64,000 nucleotides of DNA from the NCBI GenBank assembly GCA_015069205.1, contig SVIZ01000005.1, positions 73,377 to 137,376 of the forward strand, written 5' to 3'. Every line of letters starts with the position of its first letter. Positions within the stretch are counted from its first letter, which is position 1. The translations under genes were made by a program, and so were the position numbers. Under the pieces are notes generated by a model. The model did not search any database and was not told the DNA's origin. It saw nothing but the letters and a program-made list of their open reading frames with translations. Shown here piece by piece: positions 1 to 10,400 of the stretch. Source of the stretch: Oscillospiraceae bacterium. Lineage in GTDB: Bacteria > Bacillota > Clostridia > Saccharofermentanales > Saccharofermentanaceae.

Positions 1-558
1 TGGAGAGCAGAAGGCCTTCATTACCCGCTCTACAAGTGCAGAAAGTGCGGCAAGGACTTTGCCATGACTTCATCCGGCAGCAAGATCACCTGCAAGTTCT
101 GCGGCGATTCATATGAAATGGATGAACTTGGCCAGCTTCATTCTTCCTCAGGCGAAGTTATCCACATTCCCGACTGGTATGAGTGGCAGAGAGGCTTTGT
201 TCACGAAGAGATCCGTGAAGGCCGTTACAAGCTCGACATTCCGGTCAGGGTAGAGGCACTGCCTAATTCCGTTAACTTCATAGACTGCGGTATCGGAAGA
301 TTCATTCAGGATAACGACGGCTTCTCTTTGGAGTTCGACAACTACAGGACCGAGAAGCACGAGACCCTGAAGTTCCCGGCCAAGTCGATGGTATCGCTTC
401 ACACCGAATACGATTACCGCGGCAAGTTCGGACCGTGTGTCACCTTGTCCACTTATGATGACACATTCTTTATTTATCCGACCGAAGAGAGCAAAGATGT
501 GTTCAACCCGACAAAGATCCAGTTCGCGACGGAATATCTGGGCGGGTTATATAGTTGA
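1..558 (+). CDS. C-terminal part of a probable lysophospholipid acyltransferase-like protein with zinc ribbon
   Basis: The gene is cut by the left edge: the frame is open from base 1 and 185 residues remain before the TGA at 556-558. The visible part starts with two CxxC pairs (YKCRKCG and ITCKFCG), a four-cysteine zinc ribbon. It is followed by a mostly beta-rich region with IPDWYEWQ and an LSTYDDTFFIYP stretch. From memory, this tail occurs at the C-terminus of long 1-acylglycerol-3-phosphate acyltransferase homologues in clostridia, which carry the acyltransferase domain upstream, outside this window. The following acyltransferase and acyl-CoA ligase genes fit a lipid role. The catalytic part is not visible, so the function is inferred. 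Confidence 0.6.
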   Translation, partial: WRAEGLHYPLYKCRKCGKDFAMTSSGSKITCKFCGDSYEMDELGQLHSSSGEVIHIPDWYEWQRGFVHEEIREGRYKLDIPVRVEALPNSVNFIDCGIGRFIQDNDGFSLEFDNYRTEKHETLKFPAKSMVSLHTEYDYRGKFGPCVTLSTYDDTFFIYPTEESKDVFNPTKIQFATEYLGGLYS

Positions 559-579
559 TAGTAATTTATGTTTTGACTG

Positions 580-678
580 TACCGTCCCAAATGGGGTTTT
601 GCCGTTTGGGACGGTGTTTATTTGATTGTTGTTTTTATGGAGTACCGTCCCAAATGAAATTTTCGAGATTGAGACGGT
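580..678. repeat. Pair of ACCGTCCC/GGGACGGT palindromes, 63-bp step
   Basis: The first palindrome has perfect 11-bp arms (581-591 and 605-615) and a T-rich 3' flank, so it could also terminate the upstream gene. The second (644-678) starts with the same ACCGTCCCAAAT but its right arm keeps only GACGGT. The left ends are exactly 63 bp apart (581 and 644). The pair lies directly before the 74-bp palindrome array. Confidence 0.75.
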
Positions 679-683
679 AAGTT

Positions 684-1090
684 GACCTACTAAAACCAAA
701 AATCAACAATTAGTAGGTATGTTTTCTCGATTTCCAGAGTGTAAAAACTGATGATAATACCTACTAAACTTTGAAAACGCAAAATAGTAGGTAATGATTT
801 CGGAATTTCGGTGCGGATTTAAGGTTTCTGATACCTACTAAACTTTGAAAACGCAAAATAGTAGGTAATGATTTCGGAATTTCGGTGCGGATTTAAGGTT
901 TCTGATACCTACTAAACTTTGAAAACGCAAAATAGTAGGTAATGATTTCGGAATTTCGGTGCAGATTTGAGGCTTCTGATACCTACTAAATTAGAAAAAC
1001 GCATTTTAGTAGGTATAAACGACTATAGATCAATGTGCTGATTTCCATTTACATACCTACTAAAAAGAAAAATAAAAGAATTAGTGGGTA
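684..1090. repeat. Array of six palindromic units at a 74-bp step (TACCTACTA...TAGTAGGTA)
   Basis: Units of about 36 bp start at 684, 758, 832, 906, 980 and 1054, each exactly 74 bp after the last. Each begins with (T/G)ACCTACTAA and ends with TTAGTAGGTA or ATAGTAGGTA; the last unit ends in TTAGTGGGTA. The units at 758 and 832 are identical over all 74 bases and the one at 906 differs at only a few, so part of the array grew by tandem duplication. The units at 684, 980 and 1054 have different loops and linkers but keep the spacing. The array lies between two convergent genes and holds no credible ORF. Confidence 0.92.
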
Positions 1091-1093
1091 TCG

Positions 1094-1126
1094 AAAAAAC
1101 GGCCGAAGTACGAAAACTTCAGCCGG
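1094..1126 (-). terminator. Intrinsic terminator of the minus-strand acyltransferase gene
   Basis: On the minus strand GGCTGAAGT pairs with ACTTCGGCC (1116-1124 and 1101-1109), followed by a run of six T (1094-1099). It lies 18 bp past the stop codon at 1144. Confidence 0.8.
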
Positions 1127-1143
1127 TTATAAAACTTATTAAA

Positions 1144-1917
1144 TTACTTCGCTTCGTAGTTTGTCTCGGGATCCCAGTGGAGGTCTTCCTGCTGGTGCAT
1201 CCAAGTGGAGAGGGCCTCGGTCATCTTGTGGGCGTCGTTGTCGAAATCTTCGCCGTGGAGAGGCTCGCCGACATAGATCCTGATCTTGCGGCGGTGGAGA
1301 CCGTTGAGCGGGTGAGGCTTCTTGGATGTTCTGGGCCAGATCTGGTAAGCGCCTGCGATATAGACGGGAACCATGGGAACGCCGGCCTTGATGGCGAGGT
1401 AAGCGGCACCATCCTTCATCTCGGCGAGTTTACCGGTGTGGGAACGTGTGCCTTCGGGGAAGACGAAGCAGATGTTGCCTTTCTCGACTTCCTTCTTAGC
1501 CTTGATAAGACCTCTGACGGGGTTGCCGTAGCGGTCGACTGCGATGCCTCTGCCGACTCTCATGATGAGACGGCCGAGTTTGCCGTGGTTTGTCTCAAGG
1601 TCGGAAGCTGCGAGGCAGCACATATATTTGAAATGTCCTTTAGGGAGATAGTCGATGATAAGAACGCCGTCGGGGTAACTCTGGTGGTTGGATGCGACAA
1701 CGTAGGGATTGTTTTTAGGGAAATTCTCTCTGCCGATACATTTCATGTCGCAGAGAAGGTGAGTCAGGAAGAGAAATCCGTTTTTGGCTACTACGTCCCA
1801 AAAACCTCTTTTGGTAGGATATTTCTCATCCAGGTGCTTATGATGATCTGCTTTTGACATGGCAGGCTCTGAGACCTGTTTTACAGTATCTTCGGTCTTA
1901 ATGTTTTCTTCAGACAT
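1144..1917 (-). CDS. 1-acyl-sn-glycerol-3-phosphate acyltransferase (PlsC family)
   Basis: This 257-residue protein should transfer an acyl chain to lysophosphatidate, giving phosphatidate for membrane lipids. It has the family motifs NHQSYPD at residues 77-83 (the NHxxxxD catalytic box, with one unusual Tyr-Pro before the Asp) and FPEGTRS at 153-159, plus a VPVYIAGAY block. The length is usual for the family. The N-terminus is hydrophilic for about 35 residues, and a moderately hydrophobic stretch (NGFLFLTHLL) may sit on the membrane. It is transcribed alone, divergently from an acyl-CoA ligase, and ends in an intrinsic terminator. Which acyl donor it uses cannot be read from the sequence. 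Confidence 0.88.
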   Translation of the reverse strand: MSEENIKTEDTVKQVSEPAMSKADHHKHLDEKYPTKRGFWDVVAKNGFLFLTHLLCDMKCIGRENFPKNNPYVVASNHQSYPDGVLIIDYLPKGHFKYMCCLAASDLETNHGKLGRLIMRVGRGIAVDRYGNPVRGLIKAKKEVEKGNICFVFPEGTRSHTGKLAEMKDGAAYLAIKAGVPMVPVYIAGAYQIWPRTSKKPHPLNGLHRRKIRIYVGEPLHGEDFDNDAHKMTEALSTWMHQQEDLHWDPETNYEAK

Positions 1918-2076
1918 ATAATCTCCTGAATTTCATCTATCTTAAAATACGCACATATTATACTCATAAATAGGATTTTAGCGAATTATTGCGTTTTTGT
2001 TATCAAGTATGATATATTTTTTTAGTTATTCATGCATTCGCTAAAAGTGGAGAGCATGGACGGTGGAGGTAATAGT

Positions 2077-3942
2077 ATGGATCCGGTACAGGGTACGCCT
2101 GTCTTTAAAGCTGAGAAGTTCAATGACTTAAGAGATTTAGTTGTTCAAACGTGTGCAAAATACTCTGAACTTGATGCTTTTATCTTCAGACGTTCTCCGA
2201 AGCTCTCGGAGGTTCACAGAAGCTTTTTCGAGTACGGGAACGATATCAAGGGCCTTGCTACTTATATCCTTAACAGTGAATATGCAGGTGAGCGTCTTGC
2301 CGTAGTAGGTGAGAATGCTTACGAGTGGTTTGTTTCTTATAATGCGATCCTGTCTTCCGGTGCCGTTGGTGTGCCTTTGGACAGAGCACTTCCTGAAGAC
2401 GAGCTCATCCAGCTCCTTGTGAGATCCAAGTCACGCCTTATCTTCTACCATCACAGACATCACAAGATGATGCTTTCCATTGCTGCGAAGATCAAGTCGG
2501 GCGAGCTCGATATTCCGCTCAATAAGTTTGTTATTTTCTATAAGGACGGCCTTTTGGGTAAGACAAAGGACGATACATGGCCTGAGGATGACGAGCGTTT
2601 CGTTGATATCTATGACCTTATTAAACAGGGTAATGACTTTGTTGAGGCCGGCGATACCAAGTTCATGGATACTCCGATCGATACTGAAGCGGCTAAGATC
2701 ATTCTCTTTACTTCAGGAACTACTTCGATGAGTAAGGGCGTTTTGCTCTCTCATAAGAATATTGTCTCGAATGTGTATTCAATCTCACAGACACTTGATG
2801 TAAGAAGGGGAGACAGAGCGTTCTCCATCCTGCCTTTGCATCATACTTTCGAAAATACATGCGATTTCTTTATCCTCTCCTGCGGTGCGTGCATCTGCAT
2901 GTGCGACGGCTTGAGATACATCGTTAAGAATATGGAAGAGTGGAAGCCGAATGTTTGTATTTCGGTTCCGCTTCTTTTCGAGAACATCTACGAGAAGATC
3001 GAAGACGGTATCAAGGCTTCAGGCAAGGAGAGGATCATTGCTATCGCAAGACCTGTTACGAGATTCCTTAAGAAGTGCGGTATCGATGTAAGACGCAACG
3101 TATTCAAGGATATCCTTGACAAGCTCGGCGGCAACTTCCGTATGATCGTCATCGGCGGTGCCGGAATCGACAAGAAGTATATCGATGCATTCACAGACTT
3201 CGGTCTCCAGTTCTATATGGGTTACGGACTTACCGAGACATCACCGGTTATCTCCGTTAATACAGAGGTTTGCGACGTTCACGGTTCGGTAGGACGTCCT
3301 ATGGCCGGAATTACGGTAGCTATCGATGCTGAAGGTACCGGCCCCAAGGCAGTAGGTGAGATCCTCACAAAATCTGACTGCGTCATGCTCGGTTACTACG
3401 AGAATGAAGAAGCTACAAAGGAAGCCATTGATGAAGACGGCTGGTTCCATACAGGCGACATGGGTTATATCGACAAGACCGGTTCCATCCACATTACGGG
3501 CCGTGTTAAGTCCATGATCGTTCTTACAAACGGTAAGAAGGCTTTCCCTGAAGAGATCGAGGCAGTCATTACCGAGATCAAGGGTGTATCAGAGGCATTC
3601 GTCTGGGGTAACAAGAATGAGCGTGAAGCGATCGACATCTGCGCTAAGCTCCTTATTAACCGTAAGGTAATTGGTGCTGAGCTCGGCCTTGCCACAGAAG
3701 CTGACGACAGCCAGATCGAGACATATCTCAACGATAAGATGCATGAGGCTAACCACAAGATGCCTCAGTACAAGATAGTACGTAATTACGTCTTCTCCGA
3801 AGAAGACATGATCAAGACAACGACGCTTAAGATCAAGCGTCCGAAGGAGCAGGAACATATCGAGAGCCGCCTTGCCGAGCTCGGTCACACAATGTATGAC
3901 GTTAACGGCAAGAACTTCGATAAGTTGATAAAGGCTAACTGA
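2077..3942 (+). CDS. AMP-dependent long-chain acyl-CoA synthetase / acyl-activating enzyme
   Basis: The enzyme activates a carboxylic acid (probably a fatty acid) with ATP and passes it to CoA or another thiol. It shows the P-loop LFTSGTTSMSKG (about residue 210), the YGLTETSP motif (about 385), GWFHTGDMGY and the hinge-lysine region GRVKSMIVLTNGKKAFPEEI. The start was set at 2077 because GGAGGT at 2065-2070 sits 6 bp before this ATG; an in-frame ATG at 2032 lacks a good site. That gives 621 residues, usual for FadD-type ligases. It lies between two acyltransferase genes and the next gene follows 12 bp later. The natural substrate is not evident. Confidence 0.9.
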   Translation: MDPVQGTPVFKAEKFNDLRDLVVQTCAKYSELDAFIFRRSPKLSEVHRSFFEYGNDIKGLATYILNSEYAGERLAVVGENAYEWFVSYNAILSSGAVGVPLDRALPEDELIQLLVRSKSRLIFYHHRHHKMMLSIAAKIKSGELDIPLNKFVIFYKDGLLGKTKDDTWPEDDERFVDIYDLIKQGNDFVEAGDTKFMDTPIDTEAAKIILFTSGTTSMSKGVLLSHKNIVSNVYSISQTLDVRRGDRAFSILPLHHTFENTCDFFILSCGACICMCDGLRYIVKNMEEWKPNVCISVPLLFENIYEKIEDGIKASGKERIIAIARPVTRFLKKCGIDVRRNVFKDILDKLGGNFRMIVIGGAGIDKKYIDAFTDFGLQFYMGYGLTETSPVISVNTEVCDVHGSVGRPMAGITVAIDAEGTGPKAVGEILTKSDCVMLGYYENEEATKEAIDEDGWFHTGDMGYIDKTGSIHITGRVKSMIVLTNGKKAFPEEIEAVITEIKGVSEAFVWGNKNEREAIDICAKLLINRKVIGAELGLATEADDSQIETYLNDKMHEANHKMPQYKIVRNYVFSEEDMIKTTTLKIKRPKEQEHIESRLAELGHTMYDVNGKNFDKLIKAN

Positions 3943-3954
3943 TAAAGGAACTTT

Positions 3955-4668
3955 ATGTCGTTCCGCAAATTGATTCTCGGTAACCGGGAAGTCGGCATCG
4001 AATTCGAACGCAAAAGAGTCAGGAACATCAACGTCCGCGTAAGGCGCGACGGTACTTTATATTGCTCTTTGCCATACTATGCCAAGACTGATGAGGCTGT
4101 TGCTTTCATTATATCCAAACAGGATTATCTCTTGAAGGCAATCGACAATGCCGTCAACGAGGAAAAGACCAAGAGTCTGTCGCGTCAGTATGTCGACGGT
4201 GAGATCTTCATGGTGCTGGGGAAGCCATATGTTCTTAAGGTCGTACCCGCTGCGAAAAATACCTGCCGTGCAGAAGACGGCATCATTACTCTTGAAGTTA
4301 CCAATACCGGAGACTACCGCACCAAATACATGACCTATGAGAAGTGGAGAAGGCGCTGTATCAGAAGTCTTATCGTAGATCTTTGCAATGAGATTTATCC
4401 GTGGTTCGAAAAGCTCGGCGTCGCAATGCCGAAGAAGATAACACTCGGCGATTATAAGTCATTCTGGGGAGAATGCTTTGCAAAAAGGGGCGAGCTCAAG
4501 TTCAGCTACAGGCTTTTCGAGAAGGACACGGAAATCATAAGATATGTCGTGGTCCACGAGTTTGCTCATTTTGTCGTGCCTAACCACTCTGCCAAATTCT
4601 GGGATGTTGTAAAAGGTATTGTTCCGGATTATAAAGAACTTCGAAAGCGTTTAAACAGCAACGCTTAA
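3955..4668 (+). CDS. YgjP-like zinc metallopeptidase (DUF45 family)
   Basis: The 237-residue protein has the zinc-binding HEFAH motif at residues 201-205, followed by NHSAKFW, which is the signature of the YgjP/DUF45 family (related to SprT and M48 peptidases). The N-terminal half carries the typical RNINVRVRRDGTLYCSLP strand pattern. There is no signal peptide, so it should be cytosolic. The biological substrate of this family is not well defined. It follows the acyl-CoA ligase by 12 bp and probably shares its transcript. Its stop overlaps the stop of the convergent gene by 4 bp. Confidence 0.85.
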   Translation: MSFRKLILGNREVGIEFERKRVRNINVRVRRDGTLYCSLPYYAKTDEAVAFIISKQDYLLKAIDNAVNEEKTKSLSRQYVDGEIFMVLGKPYVLKVVPAAKNTCRAEDGIITLEVTNTGDYRTKYMTYEKWRRRCIRSLIVDLCNEIYPWFEKLGVAMPKKITLGDYKSFWGECFAKRGELKFSYRLFEKDTEIIRYVVVHEFAHFVVPNHSAKFWDVVKGIVPDYKELRKRLNSNA

Positions 4669-6386
4669 GATTCAGACATCTTTTTTGTATTAGCCTCTAA
4701 AAGACATGCCATTCCGAATAAAACAGCCAACAAAGATGTTACGCATGCTTTATTGGTGAACCAGTAATGGATCATGGAGTGATTCGTTGCGAAGGCATAC
4801 CATACAACAGGCGCCAATCCTGTAAGAAGAAAAGGAAAGAGCAGCCTGACAGATTCTTCTGCTGTAAGATTCTTTTGTTTGATCAGTTTGAAGATCATAT
4901 AAATGATTAATAACACAACAAGTACTGTGATTGGAGTCCGGATGAAAGCACCGAAGTTTCTTATCTCAGTTGCATAAATGCTGTAAGTCCCGCCATCATC
5001 GGATGACATCGAAGTTCTTTGTGCTACTTTACTCAATGCATCTGTGAACTTGTTTTCACCTGTTATGATACTGGCAATACACCATTTAGATACCCACATT
5101 GCTCCGAGTCCGAAGCACCAGTAGATTGCATTGCGGACAATCTCGGCGAGTTTTGATTCAGTTGAATTGGTATTATCCAATAACAGATATAAAACCATGG
5201 GAACACCGAAGGTGGAAATAGGGTAGGTAAGAAGATCAAAATACGCAGTTGCTATTCCGCTCCAGAGAAATACCAGTGGTGCTAAAGTTTTTCGTTTTTC
5301 ATTTTTAATTATGAGCAAAGCTATGCAAACAAAAGAAAAGATATAAAAACATGATGAATACTGGAATGCTTTAGCCAAAGCTATAGGCATAAGCATAAGG
5401 TGTGAGAATAAATAAGGGATGACCGCTTTCTTGTGCTCTTTTTTGAACAAAAGGAAACAGGTTATAAGCACGATTAGTGTTTGGATAACCCCGTTAATCA
5501 ATCTTATATCACTGTAATCGAATAACTGCAGTAATGGTTTAAGGAATATCAGATATCCGTGCCAGTATCTGGGATATAAATTTGTCAAATCGTAATCAGC
5601 CCCATTAACATAATGACCGACGATTGTATCAACAGGGTCTGACTCTCCAAGACCGCCACGAGGTACATTCATTGCATCTGCCAGTGGTGATGCATCCTGA
5701 GGATAAGCGGCCTCGAGAAGCATGAGAGAGTCGGTAAAAGTATCTATATCACTGGTTATCCAACTGAATAGAGAAGGATCAAGACCTTCATCTGCGATTG
5801 TCTGAGCCGATGAAGCAACGTTAACTTCAATACGTTCTGTCGGTAGAAGATAAACTGCAAAGAGTAGCAGAGTCCCCATGATAACAGCTGTGATCAGATT
5901 AGCTGTTACAATTCCTGCCTTACGCAGAATGGTGCGAAGTGTTAGTTTTTCCTTGAATTTTGACCAGATTTCTTTGTATTCAAACTTGCGGAAAACTTTC
6001 ACGAGGGTGGGCAGCATTCCGATCATGCACGCAGCAAAAGGAAGTGTCATTATTCCTACTACGATACTGATTATTAACAGTCCCTGATCGTAATCGGGAA
6101 AAACTTTTGTGACTACGGTTCTGACGAAGTTAAGTGAAGTGATCCATGTATCATAGAAATTCTTGGCGGACAGAAAACTTATTAGACCGCCTCCTGCCAG
6201 CGATACAACCAGCAAAACCTTGTTGAATCTTGGATGGAATCTCGTAAGGAAAAGATATTCGATAATTCCCAAGATCAATCCTAAGAATAATGAGAATATA
6301 ATAGACGAAGTCATCCATTCACTAATGGAAACACAAAAAACAATACCGGAAATAATGTTGATCAAATACAGAATCTTTTTGCCCAC
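4665..6386 (-). CDS. Polytopic membrane protein, possible GT-C-like glycosyltransferase partner
   Basis: The 573-residue protein is strongly hydrophobic, with roughly a dozen membrane spans, and one large extracytoplasmic loop of about 100 residues after the fifth or sixth span (around ERIEVNVASSAQ to DYDLTNLYPRYW). I recognise no catalytic motif with certainty. The arrangement of many spans with a large outer loop resembles lipid-linked-sugar-dependent GT-C enzymes. It starts with GTG, one base after the stop of the family 2 glycosyltransferase gene, with GGGA as ribosome site. The tight coupling suggests that this protein uses or moves a polyprenyl-linked sugar made by its neighbour. Confidence 0.6.
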   Translation of the reverse strand: MGKKILYLINIISGIVFCVSISEWMTSSIIFSLFLGLILGIIEYLFLTRFHPRFNKVLLVVSLAGGGLISFLSAKNFYDTWITSLNFVRTVVTKVFPDYDQGLLIISIVVGIMTLPFAACMIGMLPTLVKVFRKFEYKEIWSKFKEKLTLRTILRKAGIVTANLITAVIMGTLLLFAVYLLPTERIEVNVASSAQTIADEGLDPSLFSWITSDIDTFTDSLMLLEAAYPQDASPLADAMNVPRGGLGESDPVDTIVGHYVNGADYDLTNLYPRYWHGYLIFLKPLLQLFDYSDIRLINGVIQTLIVLITCFLLFKKEHKKAVIPYLFSHLMLMPIALAKAFQYSSCFYIFSFVCIALLIIKNEKRKTLAPLVFLWSGIATAYFDLLTYPISTFGVPMVLYLLLDNTNSTESKLAEIVRNAIYWCFGLGAMWVSKWCIASIITGENKFTDALSKVAQRTSMSSDDGGTYSIYATEIRNFGAFIRTPITVLVVLLIIYMIFKLIKQKNLTAEESVRLLFPFLLTGLAPVVWYAFATNHSMIHYWFTNKACVTSLLAVLFGMACLLEANTKKMSES

Positions 6387-6387
6387 T

Positions 6388-7335
6388 TTATTTCCCTTTG
6401 TTGAGTTTCCTCTTGTACATATCTTCAGTCATCTGAAGTCTGAATTCGAAAGCCTGCTTATCTTTATGAATTAACGTCTGAAGGATAAGACCAGCTGTGA
6501 AAGACAGGAATGAAGCGATAACCACAAAGCCGCAGACTATCAGGGTAGGGAATCTCAAAACGAGTCCGGTATTAATGTATTCGATAAGAACGGGAATGAA
6601 AAATCCGGTCGCAATGAGAATTCCGATAAGAGACATGAGTCCGAAGAATTCCAAAGGCCTATAGTTCTTATAAAGATTAAAGATTGTTTTTATTACTTTG
6701 CTGCCGTCAGAGAAAGTATTGAGTTTGGAAACACTTCCTTCAGGTCTGTCACGGTATTGGATGACACAGTTCTTAATGAACATATTCTTGTCGATCGCAT
6801 GTATGGTCATCTCTGTTTCTATCTCAAACCCCTGGGATAAAACAGGAAAGGTCTTTGCAAACCTGAAACTGAATGCACGAAGACCCGTCATGATGTCTTT
6901 GATCTCAGTCTTGTAGATGTTGTTGATGAAAAACCTCGTGATAGAGTTACCGACATTATGGAATGGTCTCTTGTTTTCCTGGAAATAAGTTGAAGAGAGT
7001 CTGTCTCCTATGACCATGTCAGCCTGATTTTCAAGAACTTCCATGACCATCTCAGGACCTGCTTCGGCAGGATAGGTGTCATCTCCGTCAACCATTACAT
7101 AGCATTCCGCATCGATCTCACGGAACATTCTCCTGATGACATTTCCTTTTCCCTGCATATGCTCATATCTGACGACAGCTCCGGCCTCTTTGGCTATATC
7201 GGCTGTACCGTCGGTTGAGTTATTGTCATAAACATATATAACTGCTTCAGGTAGAGCCTGTTTCCAGTCAAGAACGACTTTCCTGACCGTCTGGCTCTCG
7301 TTATAGCAGGGAATCAAAACTGCGATTTTATCCAT
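6388..7335 (-). CDS. Family 2 glycosyltransferase, dolichol-phosphate-mannose-synthase-like, with membrane anchor
   Basis: The enzyme should move a sugar from a nucleotide donor to a polyprenyl phosphate or similar acceptor. It has the GT-A fold marks VLIPCYNES near the N-terminus, DNNSTDGTAD, and the metal-binding DGDDTYP (about residues 83-89), then RDRPEGSVSKL. Two hydrophobic helices near residues 230-285 anchor it in the membrane. The start is the ATG at 7335, 6 bp after GAGG; a longer reading from TTG 7347 lacks a site. It is first in a two-gene minus-strand unit with the polytopic protein downstream, an arrangement seen in surface-glycan modification. Confidence 0.87.
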   Translation of the reverse strand: MDKIAVLIPCYNESQTVRKVVLDWKQALPEAVIYVYDNNSTDGTADIAKEAGAVVRYEHMQGKGNVIRRMFREIDAECYVMVDGDDTYPAEAGPEMVMEVLENQADMVIGDRLSSTYFQENKRPFHNVGNSITRFFINNIYKTEIKDIMTGLRAFSFRFAKTFPVLSQGFEIETEMTIHAIDKNMFIKNCVIQYRDRPEGSVSKLNTFSDGSKVIKTIFNLYKNYRPLEFFGLMSLIGILIATGFFIPVLIEYINTGLVLRFPTLIVCGFVVIASFLSFTAGLILQTLIHKDKQAFEFRLQMTEDMYKRKLNKGK

Positions 7336-7449
7336 TACACGCCTCAAAAGTATAATTTAGGAGTATACCATAAAATCTCAAGCAAGCATGTTTATTTATA
7401 TTTTGTTATAATTTATTTTTGAGAATAGCCTTATCAGGAGGAATCACTT

Positions 7450-10400
7450 ATGGGTGAACTCAATCTTGAGAGAAGCAAAGTCAAATTCGACTTATGGGAG
7501 CGAAAACTCCTTGATTTAAGTACACGTAATTCACTTCTTAATCTGAGGATAAAAGGTTCTTCGATTCCTTTGTTTGTGCCGGGCTGCGCAAACATTGAAG
7601 ACCTGATTGCACAGGATAAGAATTTCACCATAATCTCACGCGGCGAAGATGACGAACCTGTAGAGGAAACCGAATCTGAAGAGAATGAATCTGTTCCTTC
7701 AGAGGCTGAAACTAAGGAGGATTCTGATGCTGCGGCACCTGCTGAAGAGGTGGCAGAACCGGTTCAGGAAGCTGAAGATAAGCCGGTTAAGGAAGCCACT
7801 CCTGAGGCAGCTTCTGTAGTAGATCCTGAAGCAGTAACTGAAACCGTACATGATGCTGAACCAGCAAAAGAACCCGTCAAAGAAAGCAAAAAGATAAAGG
7901 GTATTCCTGCAAAAGATTATTCCATTGAAGATCTTGCCGACATTACCGGATTCAAGGAATTTATCGAGAAGAAATACGAGAAGGGCACCATTGTGTCTTC
8001 TCTTACGAATGCGGTGCTTGATAAGAATATCAAGACCCTTTACAGAGGTGCCAAGACTTCGATGGAAGAGAACGGCGCCAACACTTTGTTCCTCGCATGC
8101 GGATTTTTGAAGTGGTACGAGAAGGACAGAAAAGAACCGTGCTATGCGCCTATTCTTTTGATCCCTGTTGAACTCGTTAAGAAGTTCGGTATCAAGTACA
8201 CGATGAGAAGAAGAGATGAGGACGTTCAGTTCAATGTTACCGTCTCTGAGAAATTAAGACAGGACTTCAAGATCGAGTTTGATTCATTCAGCAAGGACCT
8301 TCCCTCAGATGAACACGGCGTCGATGTTAATGCAGTATTTGCCAAGGTAAAAGAAGCCGTAAGCTCGCTTAAGGGATGGGAGATCATTGAATCCTGTGTT
8401 CTCGGCTTATTCTCGTTCTCACAGTTCGTAATGTGGAATGACATGCACAGTCACAGAGACTCCATTGCAAAGAATAAGATCGTTAAGAGTCTTATCAACG
8501 GCAGCCTTGAGTGGGAATACGAAGACATGACGGCTACAGGCAAAGTTCCTGAAGAAGACGTATTCCTTCCGATCGTTGCAGATGCATCACAGTTAGCAGC
8601 AATCAAGCGTGCAGGCGAGGGTGCAAGTTTTGTTCTCCACGGTCCTCCGGGAACAGGTAAGTCTCAGACGATCACATCGATAATCGCAAACTGTCTTGCA
8701 AATGGCAAGAAGGTTCTTTTCGCTGCAGAGAAAAAGGCTGCTCTTGATGTCGTTTATAAGAGGCTAGAGAAGATAGGCATTGCTCCGTTCTGTCTTGAAC
8801 TTCATTCAAATAAGATCCGTAAGAGTTATGTTCTCGATCAGCTTAAGACTGCAAGCGAAGTAAGGCTTAAGTCACAGGTGGACGGCGATTATGACAAGTC
8901 ACTGGAAGACATTGTCGCAAAGAGAAAAGAGCTCGATAAATATGTTGATGAACTTCATGCTCCACAAACTTGCGGAATGACTCTTTATGAGCTCATTAAC
9001 GTATATGCTTCTAACCAGTCTGCTCCTGACTGCGGCTTGTTTGACGAAGGTTTCGTCAGTGATCTTAACGACCAGAGATTCAGGGATATAGAATCTTCAT
9101 TAGGAGAACTCGTAGCTTCTTCAGGCAATCTTAATGGTAAGCTCCCGTTTGTAAAAGCATCTTCGTATTCACAGGATGCAAAGAGCAAACTTCCATCTCT
9201 TGTTGAAGAATTCATTAGAGCATACGATGAGTTTGCTTCAAGCGTTGCTGCATTTGACAAGATCCTTACGGATCACAGCTGCAGGATCGCAGGAGAGCCC
9301 GGTACCATCGGAAGGATTGCAGGACTTAATTATGCCGGCACATCAATTGCAAAACTTAAGTCTCTTAACCTTCCTAAGGGCCTTATCTGCTGTGACGATA
9401 CTGAGAGTGCTTATCTCTCATTAAGAGATGCCGTTTATGCATGCAAGGATGCTCTGGCCAAGAAAGCTGCTTTGTGCAATGACTGGCAGGACGGTTTCTT
9501 AGATCTCGACGGTGCGGTGCTTTTAAGCGAGCTCATGACGGCCAAGGCTAAGAATGCTCTTATGCGCGGCATTGCTGAAGGCAATATATATAAGAAAGTT
9601 AAGGCATATGACAAGGGTAATCACAAAGAGACTCTTGAACAGGCCTTTAAGCTTCTTACCGAGTATAAGAATTCAGTTCAGAATGCAACAAATTACATAA
9701 CGTCAGTAAGAGGATATCTAGGTGAGCTCTATAATCCGGGAGCAGGTTTCCCGGGCTTCGATATCAGCTATGTTGAAGCACTTAACGAGAATGCTCATGT
9801 TGCACTTGCGGAATTTACGGCTTTTGATCCTACAGGCATGGTAAGAAAGCTGGTAGGTAACGGTGATGCTTTCTTAAGTGATGCAGTAAACGCATTTAAT
9901 GCAAAGACAGCATCTTACAGCGCTGCTTACACGAATCTTAAGAACACATACGGATTTGAGTATGGCGCGTTTGAACCTGCTGCAGATCTCCTTGAATCCA
10001 AAAAGCAGATGGCTCAGGATCTCTTAAATGACAGTGAATATTTGAGAGATAGAATGCAGTTTAATCTCATGGCTTCTAAGTGCGTTGACTATAAGGTTAC
10101 AAATCTTGTTAAGGCATACGATTCAGGCATAGTAGACGGTAACGGAATAATCAGTGCATTCCGCAAGGGCTACAGCTCTATGCTCATTTCGATGCTGATA
10201 GACAATTCCGAAGTCTTGAGATCTTTCAGTGGTCTTGTATTTGAGAAGAAGATCGATGAACTTGCCAGGATCACTGATGAGTTCGAAAAGATTACACGTC
10301 AGGAGATCTATCTGCGCATCGCGAAAAATCTTCCCGACCTCAGCAAGGACGCGAATGTATCTTCCGCTCTTGGAATCCTGCAGCATGCGATAAAGTCCGG

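Noticed and set aside
1084..1857. A 257-residue plus-strand ORF
   Set aside because: It is the mirror of the plsC-like gene. It has no ribosome site and no domain, while the minus frame has clear motifs.
2032..2076. Longer start for the acyl-CoA ligase
   Set aside because: GGAGGT sits 6 bp before ATG 2077, whereas ATG 2032 has no site.
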